64,000 nucleotides of DNA from CALABS01 sp050260775 (GTDB taxonomy: Bacteria > Pseudomonadota > Alphaproteobacteria > Rhodospirillales > Magnetospirillaceae). The translations under genes and the position numbers were made by a program. Each line of letters opens with the position of its first letter. Position 1 is the first letter of the stretch. A model generated the notes under the pieces. That model saw only the letters and a list, made by a program, of their open reading frames with translations. It was not told the origin of the DNA and did no database searches. Positions 34,812 through 43,823 of the stretch are shown here, piece after piece. The DNA lies in contig JBLNCP010000043.1 of assembly GCA_050260775.1 (NCBI GenBank), positions 62,001 through 126,000 of the forward strand. Reading direction: 5' to 3'.

Positions 34812-35581
34812 AGGCCGTCATCCTTGCCGGCGGGCGCGGCACCCGCATCTCCGAAGAAAGCAACACCCGGCCCAAGCCGATGATCGAGATCGGCGGCAAG
34901 CCGATCATCTGGCACATCATGAACATCTATGCGGCCCACGGCGTGAAGGACTTCATCGTCTGCGCCGGCTACAAGGGCTACATGCTCAAGGAGTACTTCG
35001 TGAATCTCGTGCTCCACCACTCCGACGTGACGGTGGACATGGGCAAGCGCACGGTGAACTACCTCGACGACAAAGCGCCCGACTGGAAGATCACGGTGAT
35101 CGACACCGGGCTCGACACCATGACCGGCGGCCGCCTCAAGCGCGTCCGGCCCTACCTCGATCCCGAGGAGCCGTTCTGCATGACCTACGGCGACGGCGTC
35201 GGCGACGTCGACATCTCCGCCGCCCTGGCCTTCCACAAGAGCCACGGGCTGGCCGCCACCATGACCACGGTCCGCCCCCCCGCCCGCTTCGGCGCGGTGC
35301 AGATGGACGGCGACCGCATCACCTCGTTCATGGAGAAGCACGCGTCCGAGGGCGGCTTCATCAATGGCGGCTTCTTCGTGCTCGACCCGTCGGTGATCGA
35401 TTTGGTCGACGGCGACGCCACCGTCTGGGAATCGGAGCCGCTGGAGCGCCTGGCCGCCGCCGGCCAGCTCGCCGCCTACCGCCACACCGGCTTCTGGCAG
35501 CCGATGGACACCCTTCGCGAGAAGACCCAGCTCGAAGAGATGTGGGCGGGCGGCAAGGCACCGTGGAAGGTCTGGGAATGA
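34808..35581 (+). CDS. rfbF: glucose-1-phosphate cytidylyltransferase (copy 2)
   Basis: 257 residues; same motifs as the copy at 717 (LAGGRGTRISEESNTRPKPM, EIGGKP, MTYGDGVGDVD) but differing at many positions throughout, so it is an old paralogue or separately acquired. It is not followed by its own rfbG; the dehydratase at 1484 would have to serve both. Downstream genes encode C-methyltransferase, epimerase and reductase, indicating a branched CDP-deoxysugar as the product of this operon. Confidence 0.95.
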   Translation: MKAVILAGGRGTRISEESNTRPKPMIEIGGKPIIWHIMNIYAAHGVKDFIVCAGYKGYMLKEYFVNLVLHHSDVTVDMGKRTVNYLDDKAPDWKITVIDTGLDTMTGGRLKRVRPYLDPEEPFCMTYGDGVGDVDISAALAFHKSHGLAATMTTVRPPARFGAVQMDGDRITSFMEKHASEGGFINGGFFVLDPSVIDLVDGDATVWESEPLERLAAAGQLAAYRHTGFWQPMDTLREKTQLEEMWAGGKAPWKVWE

Positions 35582-35638
35582 CGCGCCGTCGGCGCTATGG
35601 TCTCACCGCCCGCTAATCCAGATCAGGATCGCCCCCAA

Positions 35639-36865
35639 GTGACCACTCCCGTCTGCCGGTTCTGCGCCAAGCCCCTGACGAAGACCTTCGTCGACCTGGG
35701 CGAGACTCCGCTGGCCAATTCCTACATCGACGCCGGCGACCGGCGGGTCGAGCCGCGCTTTCCGCTGCATGCCCGCGTGTGCTCGTCCTGCCGTCTGGTG
35801 CAGGTCGACGCGGTGGCGGCGCCCGAGGAGATCTTCGGGCACTACGCCTACTTCTCCAGCTACTCGACCTCGTGGGTCGAGCATGCCCGCCGCTTCGCCG
35901 AGGCGATGACCAGGCGCCTGGGCCTGGGGCCGCAGAGCCGGGTGGTCGAGGTGGCGTCCAACGACGGCTACCTGCTCAAGCATTTCGTCGCCGCCGGGAT
36001 CCCGGCGCTGGGCATCGAACCGGCCGCCAACGTCGCCGCCGTGGCGGTCGCCGCCGGCGTGCCCACCGAGGCAGTGTTCTTCGGCCTCGACACCGCCAAG
36101 GACCTCAAGGCACGCGGCTTCGCCGCCGATCTGCTGGTCGGCAACAACGTGCTGGCGCACGTCCCCGACATCAACGATTTCGTCGCCGGCCTGTCGTACC
36201 TGCTCAAGGACCAGGGCGTGCTGTCGATGGAGTTTCCGCATCTGCTCAGTCTGATGAAGCAGGTGCAGTTCGACACCATCTACCACGAGCACTTCTGCTA
36301 CCTGTCGGTGCTGTCGGTCGAACGGGTGTTCGGCGCCCATGGCCTGCGCGTGTTCGACGTCGAGGAGTTGCCCACCCACGGCGGTTCGCTGCGCGTGCTG
36401 GCCTGCCGCAAGGGGGCCGCCTACGCTGAAGGCGCCGGCCTAGCCAAGGTGCGGGCCGACGAGGCCGCCGCCGGGCTCGACGACGATGCCGCCTACGAGG
36501 GCTTCGAGGCCAAGGTCAAGGCGGTGCGCGAGGCGTTGCTGGCCTTCGTCGCCAAGGCCAAGGCCGAGGGCAAGCGCATCGCCGCCTACGGTGCCGCCGC
36601 CAAGGGCAACACGTTGTTGAACTATTGCGGCCTGACCGCCGACGACATCGACTTCGTGGTCGACCGCAACCCCCACAAGCAGGGCCACCTGCTGCCCGGC
36701 AGCCACATCCCGGTGCTCGACGTCGCCAAGCTGCACGAGGCCAAGCCCGACTACGTGCTGATCCTGCCCTGGAACCTCAAGGACGAGATCGTGCGCGAGA
36801 ACGCCGAGGTGACCGCGTGGGGCGGACGCTTCGTGGTGCCGATTCCCACCACCGTCGTGTTGTAA
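35639..36865 (+). CDS. SAM-dependent sugar C-methyltransferase (TylCIII/NovU/TcaB9 family)
   Basis: 408 residues from GTG 35639, which gives the usual family length. The N-terminal zinc-binding domain shows CRFCAKPL and CSSCRLVQ cysteine pairs. The central SAM-binding motif is VVEVASNDGYLLKHF near residues 102-116, and EFPHLLSLMKQVQFDTIYHEHFCYLS and GAAAKGNTLLNY mark the C-methyltransferase type. Such enzymes methylate C3 of NDP-4-keto-6-deoxysugars. An ATG at 35597 would add 14 residues ahead of the zinc motif. Its neighbours make the expected substrate class, CDP-4-keto-6-deoxyhexose. Confidence 0.9.
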   Translation: MTTPVCRFCAKPLTKTFVDLGETPLANSYIDAGDRRVEPRFPLHARVCSSCRLVQVDAVAAPEEIFGHYAYFSSYSTSWVEHARRFAEAMTRRLGLGPQSRVVEVASNDGYLLKHFVAAGIPALGIEPAANVAAVAVAAGVPTEAVFFGLDTAKDLKARGFAADLLVGNNVLAHVPDINDFVAGLSYLLKDQGVLSMEFPHLLSLMKQVQFDTIYHEHFCYLSVLSVERVFGAHGLRVFDVEELPTHGGSLRVLACRKGAAYAEGAGLAKVRADEAAAGLDDDAAYEGFEAKVKAVREALLAFVAKAKAEGKRIAAYGAAAKGNTLLNYCGLTADDIDFVVDRNPHKQGHLLPGSHIPVLDVAKLHEAKPDYVLILPWNLKDEIVRENAEVTAWGGRFVVPIPTTVVL

Positions 36866-36869
36866 CCGC

Positions 36870-37400
36870 ATGAGGATCGAGGCGACCCGCATCCCGGGCG
36901 TGATGGTGGTGGAGGTCAGCCCCCACGCCGACGACCGGGGCCTGTTCGCCCGCACCTTCGACGCCGCGTTGTTCGCAGCCGCCGGCCTGCCCACCGAATG
37001 GCCGCAATGCAACACCTCGTGGAACCCGCGCCGGGGCACGCTGAGGGGCATGCATTACCAGGCCGAGCCCGGCCCCGAGCCCAAGCTGGTCCGCTGCACC
37101 CGCGGCCGCATCTTCGACGTGGCGGTGGACCTCCGGCCAGGTTCGCCCACCTTCCGCTCCTGGGTGGGAACCGAGCTGTCCGCCGACCGCCGCAACGCCC
37201 TCTATGTGCCGCCCGGCTGCGCCCACGGCTTTCTCACCCTCGAGGACGGCGCCGAGGTGTTCTACCAGATGGGGGCCGCCTACGTGCCGGACCTGGCGCG
37301 CGGTGTCCGCTGGAACGATCCCGCCTTCGCCATCGAGTGGCCGTTCGCGCCCGCCCTGATCGGCGAGCGCGACGCCGCCTATCCGGATTTCCGGCCGTGA
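36870..37400 (+). CDS. NDP-4-keto-6-deoxysugar 3,5-epimerase (RfbC/RmlC-like)
   Basis: 176-residue cupin of the RmlC family: GLFARTFDAALF, QCNTSWNPRRGTLRGMHYQ with the catalytic His, GRIFDVAVDLRPGSPTF and PPGCAHGFLTLEDGAEVFYQM. In dTDP-rhamnose operons it would be rfbC, but rfbD is absent and the neighbours use CDP-sugars. It therefore probably epimerises the methylated CDP-4-keto-6-deoxysugar, as in NovW-type or ascarylose pathways. Four bases follow the methyltransferase stop; its TGA overlaps the GTG of the reductase. Confidence 0.9.
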   Translation: MRIEATRIPGVMVVEVSPHADDRGLFARTFDAALFAAAGLPTEWPQCNTSWNPRRGTLRGMHYQAEPGPEPKLVRCTRGRIFDVAVDLRPGSPTFRSWVGTELSADRRNALYVPPGCAHGFLTLEDGAEVFYQMGAAYVPDLARGVRWNDPAFAIEWPFAPALIGERDAAYPDFRP

Positions 37401-38290
37401 CGCGGGTGCTGGTCACCGGGGCCACCGGCTTCGTCGGCCGCCACGCCATCGCCCCGCTGCTGGCCAAGGGCTACGAGGTGCACGCGCTGTCGCGGCGGCC
37501 GGGGGCCGAGCCGGGGGTGACCTGGCATCAGGGCGACGTCCTCGATCCGGCCTTCGTCGCCCGGGTGGCGGCCGAGGTTCGGGCCAGCCACTGCCTGCAT
37601 TTGGCCTGGGAGGTCGGCCCCGGCTACTGGACGGCGCCCGGCAATATGGACTGGGTTGCCGCCACGCTGTCGCTGCTGCGGGCCTTCCACCAGGCCGGGG
37701 GGCGGCGCTTCGTCGGCGCCGGCAGCTGCGCCGAGTACGATTGGAGCCACGACCACGAGCGCTTCGCCGAGGACGTGGCACGGGCGCCGGCCACCTTCTA
37801 CGGCGTTGCCAAGGACGCCACCCGCCGCATGATCGAGGCCTATGCGCGCGAGACCGGCCTGTCCTGGGCCTGGGGCGTGATGTTCCTGTCCTTCGGGCCC
37901 TTCGAGCGGCCGGAACGGCTGGTGCCCTCGGTCATCCGCGCCCTGCTGGCCGGCGAGCGGGCGCGCACCACGGCGGGAACGCAGCCGCGCGACTTCATGG
38001 ACAGCCGCGACCAGGGGTCGGCCTTCGCCGCATTGGTCGACGGTACGGTCGAGGGCGTCGTCAACGTGGCGAGCGGAGAGCCCACCGCCGTCGCCGAGGT
38101 GGTGGGCCTGCTGGGTGAGCTGACTGGCCGGCCGGATCTGCTGGATATCGGCGCCTTGCCGACCCGTCCCGGCGAGCCGCAGCGCCTGGTCGCCGACGTG
38201 CGTCGGCTCCGTGACGAGGTCGGATTCACGTCCCGCCACACCCTGCGCGACGGCCTCGCCGACGCCATCGAATGGTGGCGGACCGCCTAG
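37397..38290 (+). CDS. NAD(P)-dependent epimerase/dehydratase (probable 4-ketoreductase)
   Basis: 297-residue extended SDR: TRVLVTGATGFVGRHAIAPLL at the N terminus and the catalytic Tyr-x-x-x-Lys as FYGVAKDATRRM near residues 134-145. GTG start at 37397 overlaps the epimerase stop (GTGA). As the last gene of the CDP-sugar operon it most likely reduces the C4 keto group to finish the deoxysugar. SDR specificity cannot be proven from sequence. The stop overlaps the stop of the convergent UDP-sugar dehydrogenase by four bases. Confidence 0.88.
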   Translation: MTRVLVTGATGFVGRHAIAPLLAKGYEVHALSRRPGAEPGVTWHQGDVLDPAFVARVAAEVRASHCLHLAWEVGPGYWTAPGNMDWVAATLSLLRAFHQAGGRRFVGAGSCAEYDWSHDHERFAEDVARAPATFYGVAKDATRRMIEAYARETGLSWAWGVMFLSFGPFERPERLVPSVIRALLAGERARTTAGTQPRDFMDSRDQGSAFAALVDGTVEGVVNVASGEPTAVAEVVGLLGELTGRPDLLDIGALPTRPGEPQRLVADVRRLRDEVGFTSRHTLRDGLADAIEWWRTA

Positions 38291-39564
38291 AGCGTCCAGG
38301 AGCGCAGGCCGGCGGGAAGCTCCGTCTCCCGCCACATCCCCTTGATGTCGGCCACCAGCCCGCCTTGCCGCACCAGGGTGGCGAGCGTCTCGGGCCCGAA
38401 GGCGACGTAGGCGTCGTGCGGGACCGCACCGACCACGCAATCGTAGCCGGCGGCGCCATCCAGGCTGGCCTTCAGCGCGAGGTCGTATTCGTGCCGCGCC
38501 TCGTCGGGGTCGGCCATGGGGTCGTGCACCTCGACGGCATGGCCTAGGCCTTCGAGCGCGCGGACCACGTCGATCACCTTGGTGTTGCGCAGATCCGGCA
38601 CGTTCTCCTTGAAGGTCAGGCCCAGCACCAGAATGCGGGCGGGCTTGCGGTCCAGGCGGGCATCGACCTGCTCGGCGACATAGGCGCCCATGCCGTCGTT
38701 GATGCGGCGCCCGGCCAGGATGATCTCGGGGTGGTGGCCGTTGTCCTGGGCGCATTGCGCCAGATAGAACGGGTCGACGCCGATGCAGTGGCCGCCGACC
38801 AGGCCGGGCCGGAAGTTGAGGAAGTTCCACTTGGTGGCCGAGGCCTCCAGCACGTCGTAGACCGACAGGCCCAGGCGCTGGAAGATCATGGTCACTTCGT
38901 TGATGAAGGCGATGTTGATGTCGCGCTGCGCGTTCTCGATCACCTTGGCGGCCTCGGCCACCTTGATGCTGGCGGCGCGGAAGACGCCGCCGCTGGTGAC
39001 GGATCCGTAGATCCGCGCCAACAGGTCGGTGACCTCGGGGGTCTGGCCGGCCACCACCTTGGTGATGCGCTCGACGGTGTGCTGGCGGTCGCCGGGATTG
39101 ATGCGCTCGGGGCTGTAGCCCAGGAAGAAGTCGACACCCGCCTTCAGGCCCGACACCGCTTCCAGCAGCGGGCCGCAGATGTCCTCGGTGACGCCGGGAT
39201 AGACGGTGCTTTCGAACACCACCACCTGACGGCGGCCCTTCTCCAGCACCGAGCCGACGCTGCGGCAGGCGGATTCGACCGGGCGCAGGTCGGGGCGGTT
39301 GTCGGCGGTCACCGGGGTCGGCACCGTCACGATGTACACGTCGGCGCCGCGGCAATCCTCGATGGCGGTGGTCAGGTGGATGGTGCTGGCGCGGAGCGCC
39401 GGCGCCTCAACCTCGCCGGTGCGGTCGAAGCCGCGGTGGAGCTCGTCGACGCGCGGGCCGCTGATGTCCATGCCGATCGTCGGGAAGTGGCGCGCAATGG
39501 CGACGGCCAGCGGCAGCCCGACATAGCCCAGTCCGATGACGGCGATCTTGGTGGAATCAGGCAT
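38287..39564 (-). CDS. UDP-N-acetylhexosamine 6-dehydrogenase (WbpA/TviB/WbpO family)
   Basis: 425-residue nucleotide-sugar dehydrogenase that oxidises C6 to a uronic acid. KIAVIGLGYVGLPLAVAIA binds NAD near residues 5-23; GYSPERINPGD, FRPGLVGGHCIGVDPFYLA with the catalytic Cys, and GLTFKENVPDLRNTK are the family motifs, the GGHCIGVDPFYL form being typical of TviB/WbpO-type enzymes. ATG 39564 has CAGGAAAG five bases upstream. The uronic acid could be amidated by the asparagine-synthase-like enzyme at 12082. Confidence 0.93.
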   Translation of the reverse strand: MPDSTKIAVIGLGYVGLPLAVAIARHFPTIGMDISGPRVDELHRGFDRTGEVEAPALRASTIHLTTAIEDCRGADVYIVTVPTPVTADNRPDLRPVESACRSVGSVLEKGRRQVVVFESTVYPGVTEDICGPLLEAVSGLKAGVDFFLGYSPERINPGDRQHTVERITKVVAGQTPEVTDLLARIYGSVTSGGVFRAASIKVAEAAKVIENAQRDINIAFINEVTMIFQRLGLSVYDVLEASATKWNFLNFRPGLVGGHCIGVDPFYLAQCAQDNGHHPEIILAGRRINDGMGAYVAEQVDARLDRKPARILVLGLTFKENVPDLRNTKVIDVVRALEGLGHAVEVHDPMADPDEARHEYDLALKASLDGAAGYDCVVGAVPHDAYVAFGPETLATLVRQGGLVADIKGMWRETELPAGLRSWTL

Positions 39565-40192
39565 CAACACTTTCCTGCATCTTGGGGCTGGCAACCTCAC
39601 CCTGGCGGCGGCCGCTGTCAAGCCGCTGGGCGGCGGCGACGAAGCTTTCCACGTCGCCGTAGAAGAAGGATTCGAACTCCCGGATCCTTTCGTCCGGCCA
39701 GAACCACCACTCGATCTCGAGCAGGGCGGCGACGATCTCGGGGGCGAAGCGGTGGCGGATCACCCGCGCGGGATTGCCGCCGACGATGGCGTAGGGGGGC
39801 ACGTCCTTGGTCACCACCGCGCGCGCCGCCACCACGGCGCCGTTGCCGATGGTGACGCCGTCCATGATCACCGCCTCGGAGCCGATCCACACGTCGTGGC
39901 CGATGCGGACGGGCCCGCGCGCGACGGCATCCTGGTTGCCCTTGTCGGGGTGGAGCAGCAGCGTGCGCAGCGGATAGGTGGTCGGCAGGTCGGTGGGGTG
40001 GCCGACCAGGCAGAAGATGCGGGCGTCGTGGGCGATGGAACAGAAATTGCCGATCTCCACCGGCACCTTCGGCGAGATGCCGTGGAACATCGCCCGGCTG
40101 ACGCCATAGGTGCCGCGGCCGACCCGGATGTGGTCGGGCAGCTTCTTTTCCCGGGGCTTGAGCCCCAGCAACCGGCGCACAAATCGCTTCAT
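39557..40192 (-). CDS. CatB-type acetyltransferase (hexapeptide repeat, xenobiotic/Vat-like)
   Basis: 211 residues. IGNFCSIAHDARIF, the catalytic-His region LVGHPTD, VRIGHDVWIGSEAVIMDGVTIGNGAVV and YAIVGGNPARVIRHRF near the end define the CatB/Vat O-acetyltransferase group, which in polysaccharide loci acetylates sugars. ATG at 40192 (MKRFVRRLL). It overlaps the dehydrogenase gene by eight bases. The acceptor sugar is unknown; classical antibiotic acetylation is unlikely in this setting. Confidence 0.87.
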   Translation of the reverse strand: MKRFVRRLLGLKPREKKLPDHIRVGRGTYGVSRAMFHGISPKVPVEIGNFCSIAHDARIFCLVGHPTDLPTTYPLRTLLLHPDKGNQDAVARGPVRIGHDVWIGSEAVIMDGVTIGNGAVVAARAVVTKDVPPYAIVGGNPARVIRHRFAPEIVAALLEIEWWFWPDERIREFESFFYGDVESFVAAAQRLDSGRRQGEVASPKMQESVDA

Positions 40193-40319
40193 CGGTGGCT
40201 TTACCCCGAATGGCTGGGTGGCCAACCATGCCCGAGGGCATAAGGATACTGCAACACCCATGCTGTCGTGATATACCGCGACTCCGCCCCGGACCGCACG
40301 ACCTGCCCAGGAGACATGG

Positions 40320-41897
40320 ATGTCCAACGCGCCCATCCGCCGCGCCCTGTTTTCGGTTTCCGACAAGACCGGCCTGATCGAATTCGGCCGCTTCCTGCAT
40401 GAGCGGGGCGTCGAGATCCTGTCCACCGGCGGCACCGCCAAGGCCATGCGCGACGCCGGCCTGCCGGTCACCGACGTGTCCGACTACACCGGCTTCCCCG
40501 AGATGCTGGACGGCCGCGTCAAGACCCTGCACCCGCTGGTGCATGGCGGCCTTTTGGGCATCCGCGGCAACGCCGAGCACGAGGCCGCCATGGCCAAGCA
40601 CGGCATCCAGCCGATCGACCTGCTGGTGGTCAACCTCTATCCCTTCGAATCGACCGTCGCCAAGGGCGCCGATTTCGAGACCTGCATCGAGAACATCGAC
40701 ATCGGCGGCCCCGCCCTGATCCGCGGCGCCTCCAAGAACCATCACGACGTCACCGTGGTGGTCGACGTCGAGGACTACCAGGCGGTGATGGAGGAGATGG
40801 CGGCCAACCAGGGCGCCACCACGCTGGAACTGCGCCGTCGCCTGGCCGCCACCGCCTATGCCCGCACCGGCGCCTATGACGCCGCCATCTCGGCCTGGTT
40901 CGCCAGCCAGATCGGCGAGACCTTCCCGCGCCGCGTCGTCGTCGCCGGCGAGCTCAAGCAGTCGCTGCGCTACGGCGAGAACCCCCACCAGAAGGCGGCG
41001 TTCTACGTCACCGGCGACCAGCGGCCCGGCGTGGCCACCGCGCGGCAGCTCCAGGGCAAGGAGCTCAGCTACAACAATCTCAACGACACCGACGCCGCCT
41101 ACGAGCTGGCGGCCGAATTCGACAAGCCGGCGGTGGCGATCATCAAGCACGCCAATCCGTGCGGCGTCGCCGTGGGCGACGACATCGTGTCGGCCTACCG
41201 CCAGGCGCTGGCCTGCGACCCGGTCTCGGCCTTCGGCGGCATCGTGGCCATGAACCGCAAGCTCGACGGCGCCACCGCCGAGGAGATCTGCAAGCTGTTC
41301 ACCGAGGTGGTGATCGCCCCCGAGGCCGACGAGGCCGCCGTGGCCGCCTTCGCCGCCAAGAAGAACCTGCGCCTCTTGGTCACCGGCGGCATGCCCGACC
41401 CGTCGGCGCCCGGCATGACGCTGCGCGCCGTGGCCGGCGGCTACCTGTTCCAGACCAAGGACAACGGCCGCGTGCTCGAGACCGAGCTCAAGGTGGTGAC
41501 CAAGCGCGCCCCCACCGCCCAGGAGATGGCCGACCTGCTGTTCGCCTTCCGGGTCTGCAAGCACGTCAAGTCCAACGCCATCATCTACGTGAAGGACGGC
41601 GCCACCGTCGGCATCGGCGCCGGCCAGATGAGCCGCGTCGATTCCAGCCGCATCGCCGCCTGGAAGTCGAAGGAGGCGGCCGAGGCCGCCGGCCTCGCCC
41701 AGCCCGGCACCATCGGCTCGGTGGTGGCGTCCGACGCCTTCTTCCCGTTCGCCGACGGCCTGTTGGCCGCCGCCGCCGCGGGTGCCACTGCGGTGATCCA
41801 GCCCGGCGGCTCCATGCGTGACGCCGAGGTGATCGCCGCCGCCGACGAGAAGGGTCTGGCGATGGTGTTCACCGGCATGCGCCACTTCCGGCACTGA
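40320..41897 (+). CDS. purH: bifunctional AICAR formyltransferase / IMP cyclohydrolase
   Basis: 525 residues, the standard PurH length. Catalyses the last two steps of IMP synthesis. The N-terminal cyclohydrolase (MGS) domain has ALFSVSDKTGLIEF and EMLDGRVKTLHP. The C-terminal transformylase has SLRYGENPHQKAAFY, HANPCGVAVG with the catalytic Lys-His, SVVASDAFFPFADGL and IQPGGSMRD. It marks the end of the polysaccharide block and is followed by a palindromic repeat. Confidence 0.98.
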   Translation: MSNAPIRRALFSVSDKTGLIEFGRFLHERGVEILSTGGTAKAMRDAGLPVTDVSDYTGFPEMLDGRVKTLHPLVHGGLLGIRGNAEHEAAMAKHGIQPIDLLVVNLYPFESTVAKGADFETCIENIDIGGPALIRGASKNHHDVTVVVDVEDYQAVMEEMAANQGATTLELRRRLAATAYARTGAYDAAISAWFASQIGETFPRRVVVAGELKQSLRYGENPHQKAAFYVTGDQRPGVATARQLQGKELSYNNLNDTDAAYELAAEFDKPAVAIIKHANPCGVAVGDDIVSAYRQALACDPVSAFGGIVAMNRKLDGATAEEICKLFTEVVIAPEADEAAVAAFAAKKNLRLLVTGGMPDPSAPGMTLRAVAGGYLFQTKDNGRVLETELKVVTKRAPTAQEMADLLFAFRVCKHVKSNAIIYVKDGATVGIGAGQMSRVDSSRIAAWKSKEAAEAAGLAQPGTIGSVVASDAFFPFADGLLAAAAAGATAVIQPGGSMRDAEVIAAADEKGLAMVFTGMRHFRH

Positions 41898-41905
41898 TAC
41901 TCTTC

Positions 41906-41966
41906 CGTCATCGCCGGGCTGGACCCGGCGATCCACTGGACCCCCGGGTCAAGCCCGGGGGTGACG
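41906..41966. repeat. intergenic double-hairpin palindromic element
   Basis: Two hairpins side by side inside an outer stem. Hairpin 1: ATCGCCGGG (41910-41918) pairs with CCCGGCGAT (41924-41932) around a five-base loop. Hairpin 2: ACCCCCGGG (41940-41948) pairs with CCCGGGGGT (41954-41962) around TCAAG. The flanks CGTCA (41906-41910) and TGACG (41962-41966) are also complementary. This has the look of an alphaproteobacterial REP-like dispersed repeat. No U-run follows either hairpin. It lies between the convergent purH and gmhB stops and could act as a bidirectional barrier. Confidence 0.75.
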
Positions 41967-41979
41967 CAAAGGAAAGAGG

Positions 41980-42531
41980 TTAGCCGGCGAGGCGGACGAT
42001 CAGATCCGCCGCCTGGCGGAGGTCGTCCACCACATAATCGGCCGCCTTGGCCTTGGCCTTGCCCTTGGCTTCGGTCTCGGCCCCATAGCCGGTGCGCACC
42101 AAGATGGCGGTGGCGCCCACCGCCTTGCCGAGGTCGACGTCGGCCTGCTTGTCGCCGATCATGAAGGCCTCGCGCGGGTCGAAGCCCAGCTCGGCGACCG
42201 CCTGCTCGACCATGCCGGGCAGCGGCTTGCGGCAGGTGCAGTCGTCGTCGGGGCCGTGCGGGCAGATGTAGATGCCCGCCACCTGCACCCCTTGCTCCGC
42301 CAGCATCTCCTTCAGCCGCGCGTGGATGCGCTCCAGCTGCTCGGCGCCGAAGTAGCCGCGCGCCACCCCCGATTGGTTGGTCAGCACGGCGATGCCGAAC
42401 CCCTTCTCGGTCAGCAGGCGCAGGCCCTCGGCGGCGCCCGGGATCAGTTCCAGCCCGTCGGGGTCGGAGAGGTAGTGCTTGTCCACGTTGATGGTGCCGT
42501 CCCGGTCCACCAGGACGTATCGGCGGGTCAT
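41980..42531 (-). CDS. gmhB: D-glycero-D-manno-heptose-1,7-bisphosphate 7-phosphatase
   Basis: 183-residue HAD phosphatase. YVLVDRDGTINVDKHYL holds the catalytic Asp pair (D-x-D); TNQSGVARGYF, CPHGPDDDCTCRKPLPGM with the Cys/His zinc loop, and MIGDKQADVDLGKAVGA are GmhB features. ATG 42531 has GAAGGA seven bases upstream; a GTG at 42544 overlaps the rsmB stop. The Ala/Lys-rich insertion ETEAKGKAKAKAADYV near the C terminus is a small oddity. Works in the same heptose pathway as gmhA at 8861. Confidence 0.93.
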   Translation of the reverse strand: MTRRYVLVDRDGTINVDKHYLSDPDGLELIPGAAEGLRLLTEKGFGIAVLTNQSGVARGYFGAEQLERIHARLKEMLAEQGVQVAGIYICPHGPDDDCTCRKPLPGMVEQAVAELGFDPREAFMIGDKQADVDLGKAVGATAILVRTGYGAETEAKGKAKAKAADYVVDDLRQAADLIVRLAG

Positions 42532-42542
42532 CGTTCGGTCCT

Positions 42543-43823
42543 TCACAGCCGCACAAGTCGCGCGGCGAAGAATGCATCCATGCCGCCGTCCTCGGCAAGG
42601 TGGCAGGGCAGGGTGCGCAGGAAGCCGTCGGGGGTGACGAGCTGGGCCAGCCCGCCGACCTCGTCGGGGCCGATGGGGGCGAGGCGGAAGGCCGCGCCGT
42701 TGCGCTCGGCCAGGCGCTGGATGCGGACCGGCCCCTCCTCGGCCTCCAGCGAGCAGACGCAGTAGACGAGGGTGCCGCCGGGCGCCAGCATCTCAAGCGC
42801 GGCATCGAGCAGGCGGTCCTGGGTGGCGGCCAGCTTGGCGACGTCCTCGGCGCGCTTCAGCCGGCTGGCGTCGGGATGGCGCCGGAGCGTGCCGGTGGCC
42901 GAGCAGGGCGCGTCCAGCAGGATGGCGTCGAAGGGATGCTCGGGGCGCCAGGTCGCCGCGTCGGCGATGATGACCTCCGCCGCCAGGCCAAGGCGCTCGA
43001 GATTGGCGGAGAGGCGGCGGGTGCGCGGTGCCGAGCGGTCGAGTGCGGTAACCTGCGCGCCGGCGGCAGCGAGCTGGGCGGTCTTGCCGCCCGGCGCGGC
43101 GCACAAATCGGCCACCCTTTTTCCCGCCACCGGCCCGAGCAACCGGGCGGGAAGGGCGGCGGCCATGTCCTGCACCCACCACGCCCCGTCACCGTAGCCG
43201 GGCAGGGCCGAGATCTGCACCCCGGCGGGGCGGCGCAGGGTGCCGGTGGGCATGATCCGCCCCTCCAGCCGTTCGGCCCAGGCGGCGGGATCGCCCTTCA
43301 CCGTGATGTCGAGCGGCGGTTCGACGAGATGCTGGGCGGCGATGGCGCGGGCGGTCTCCCCGCCATAGGCGCGCTCCCAGCCCTGCCACAGCCAGTCCGG
43401 TGTGTTGAGGCGGGCGGCGTCCTGCTGCTCGACCCAGGCGCGTCCCTCGCGGTCGAGCCGGCGCAGCACGGCGTTGACCAGTTTGACGTGTCCCGGGAAG
43501 CCGGCGGAGCGCACCGCCTCGACCGTGGTGTCGACGGCGGCGTGAGGGGCGACGTCCAGGAACAGCAGCTGCGCGGTGCCGACGCGCAGCGCGTCCATCA
43601 CCGGCGCCGCCTTGGGCGGCAGGCGCGACGTCAGGCAGCGCGCCAGCAGGTCGTCGATCTGCCCGAGCCGGCGCAGGGCGGCGGCGGCCAGCCGGCGGGA
43701 AAAGGCGCGCTCGGCGTCGCCCAGTACGGCGCCGACCGCCTCCATGGCTTCGTCGAGCGACCGGCGGCTGCGCAGCACGGCGCCCAGGACGTTGATGGCG
43801 GCGCCGCGGGGGTCTAAGGACAT
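42543..43823 (-). CDS. rsmB: 16S rRNA (cytosine-967-C5)-methyltransferase
   Basis: 426 residues. The N-terminal NusB-like RNA-binding domain (AAINVLGAVL to about residue 140) is followed by a Rossmann methyltransferase with VADLCAAPGGKTAQLAAAG, LDAPCSATGTLRRHPD containing the catalytic Cys, and VYCVCSLEAEEG with the second Cys. The length and the N-terminal domain match RsmB (Sun/Fmu). It lies just upstream of gmhB and probably shares its transcript. Confidence 0.95.
   Translation of the reverse strand: MSLDPRGAAINVLGAVLRSRRSLDEAMEAVGAVLGDAERAFSRRLAAAALRRLGQIDDLLARCLTSRLPPKAAPVMDALRVGTAQLLFLDVAPHAAVDTTVEAVRSAGFPGHVKLVNAVLRRLDREGRAWVEQQDAARLNTPDWLWQGWERAYGGETARAIAAQHLVEPPLDITVKGDPAAWAERLEGRIMPTGTLRRPAGVQISALPGYGDGAWWVQDMAAALPARLLGPVAGKRVADLCAAPGGKTAQLAAAGAQVTALDRSAPRTRRLSANLERLGLAAEVIIADAATWRPEHPFDAILLDAPCSATGTLRRHPDASRLKRAEDVAKLAATQDRLLDAALEMLAPGGTLVYCVCSLEAEEGPVRIQRLAERNGAAFRLAPIGPDEVGGLAQLVTPDGFLRTLPCHLAEDGGMDAFFAARLVRL

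Noticed and set aside
36870..37400. Calling the epimerase rfbC of a dTDP-rhamnose pathway
   Set aside because: rfbD is absent and the surrounding operon uses CDP-sugars, so only the family name is given.
41906..41966. Palindrome after purH as an intrinsic terminator
   Set aside because: Neither strand shows a U-run after the hairpins; kept as a repeat instead.
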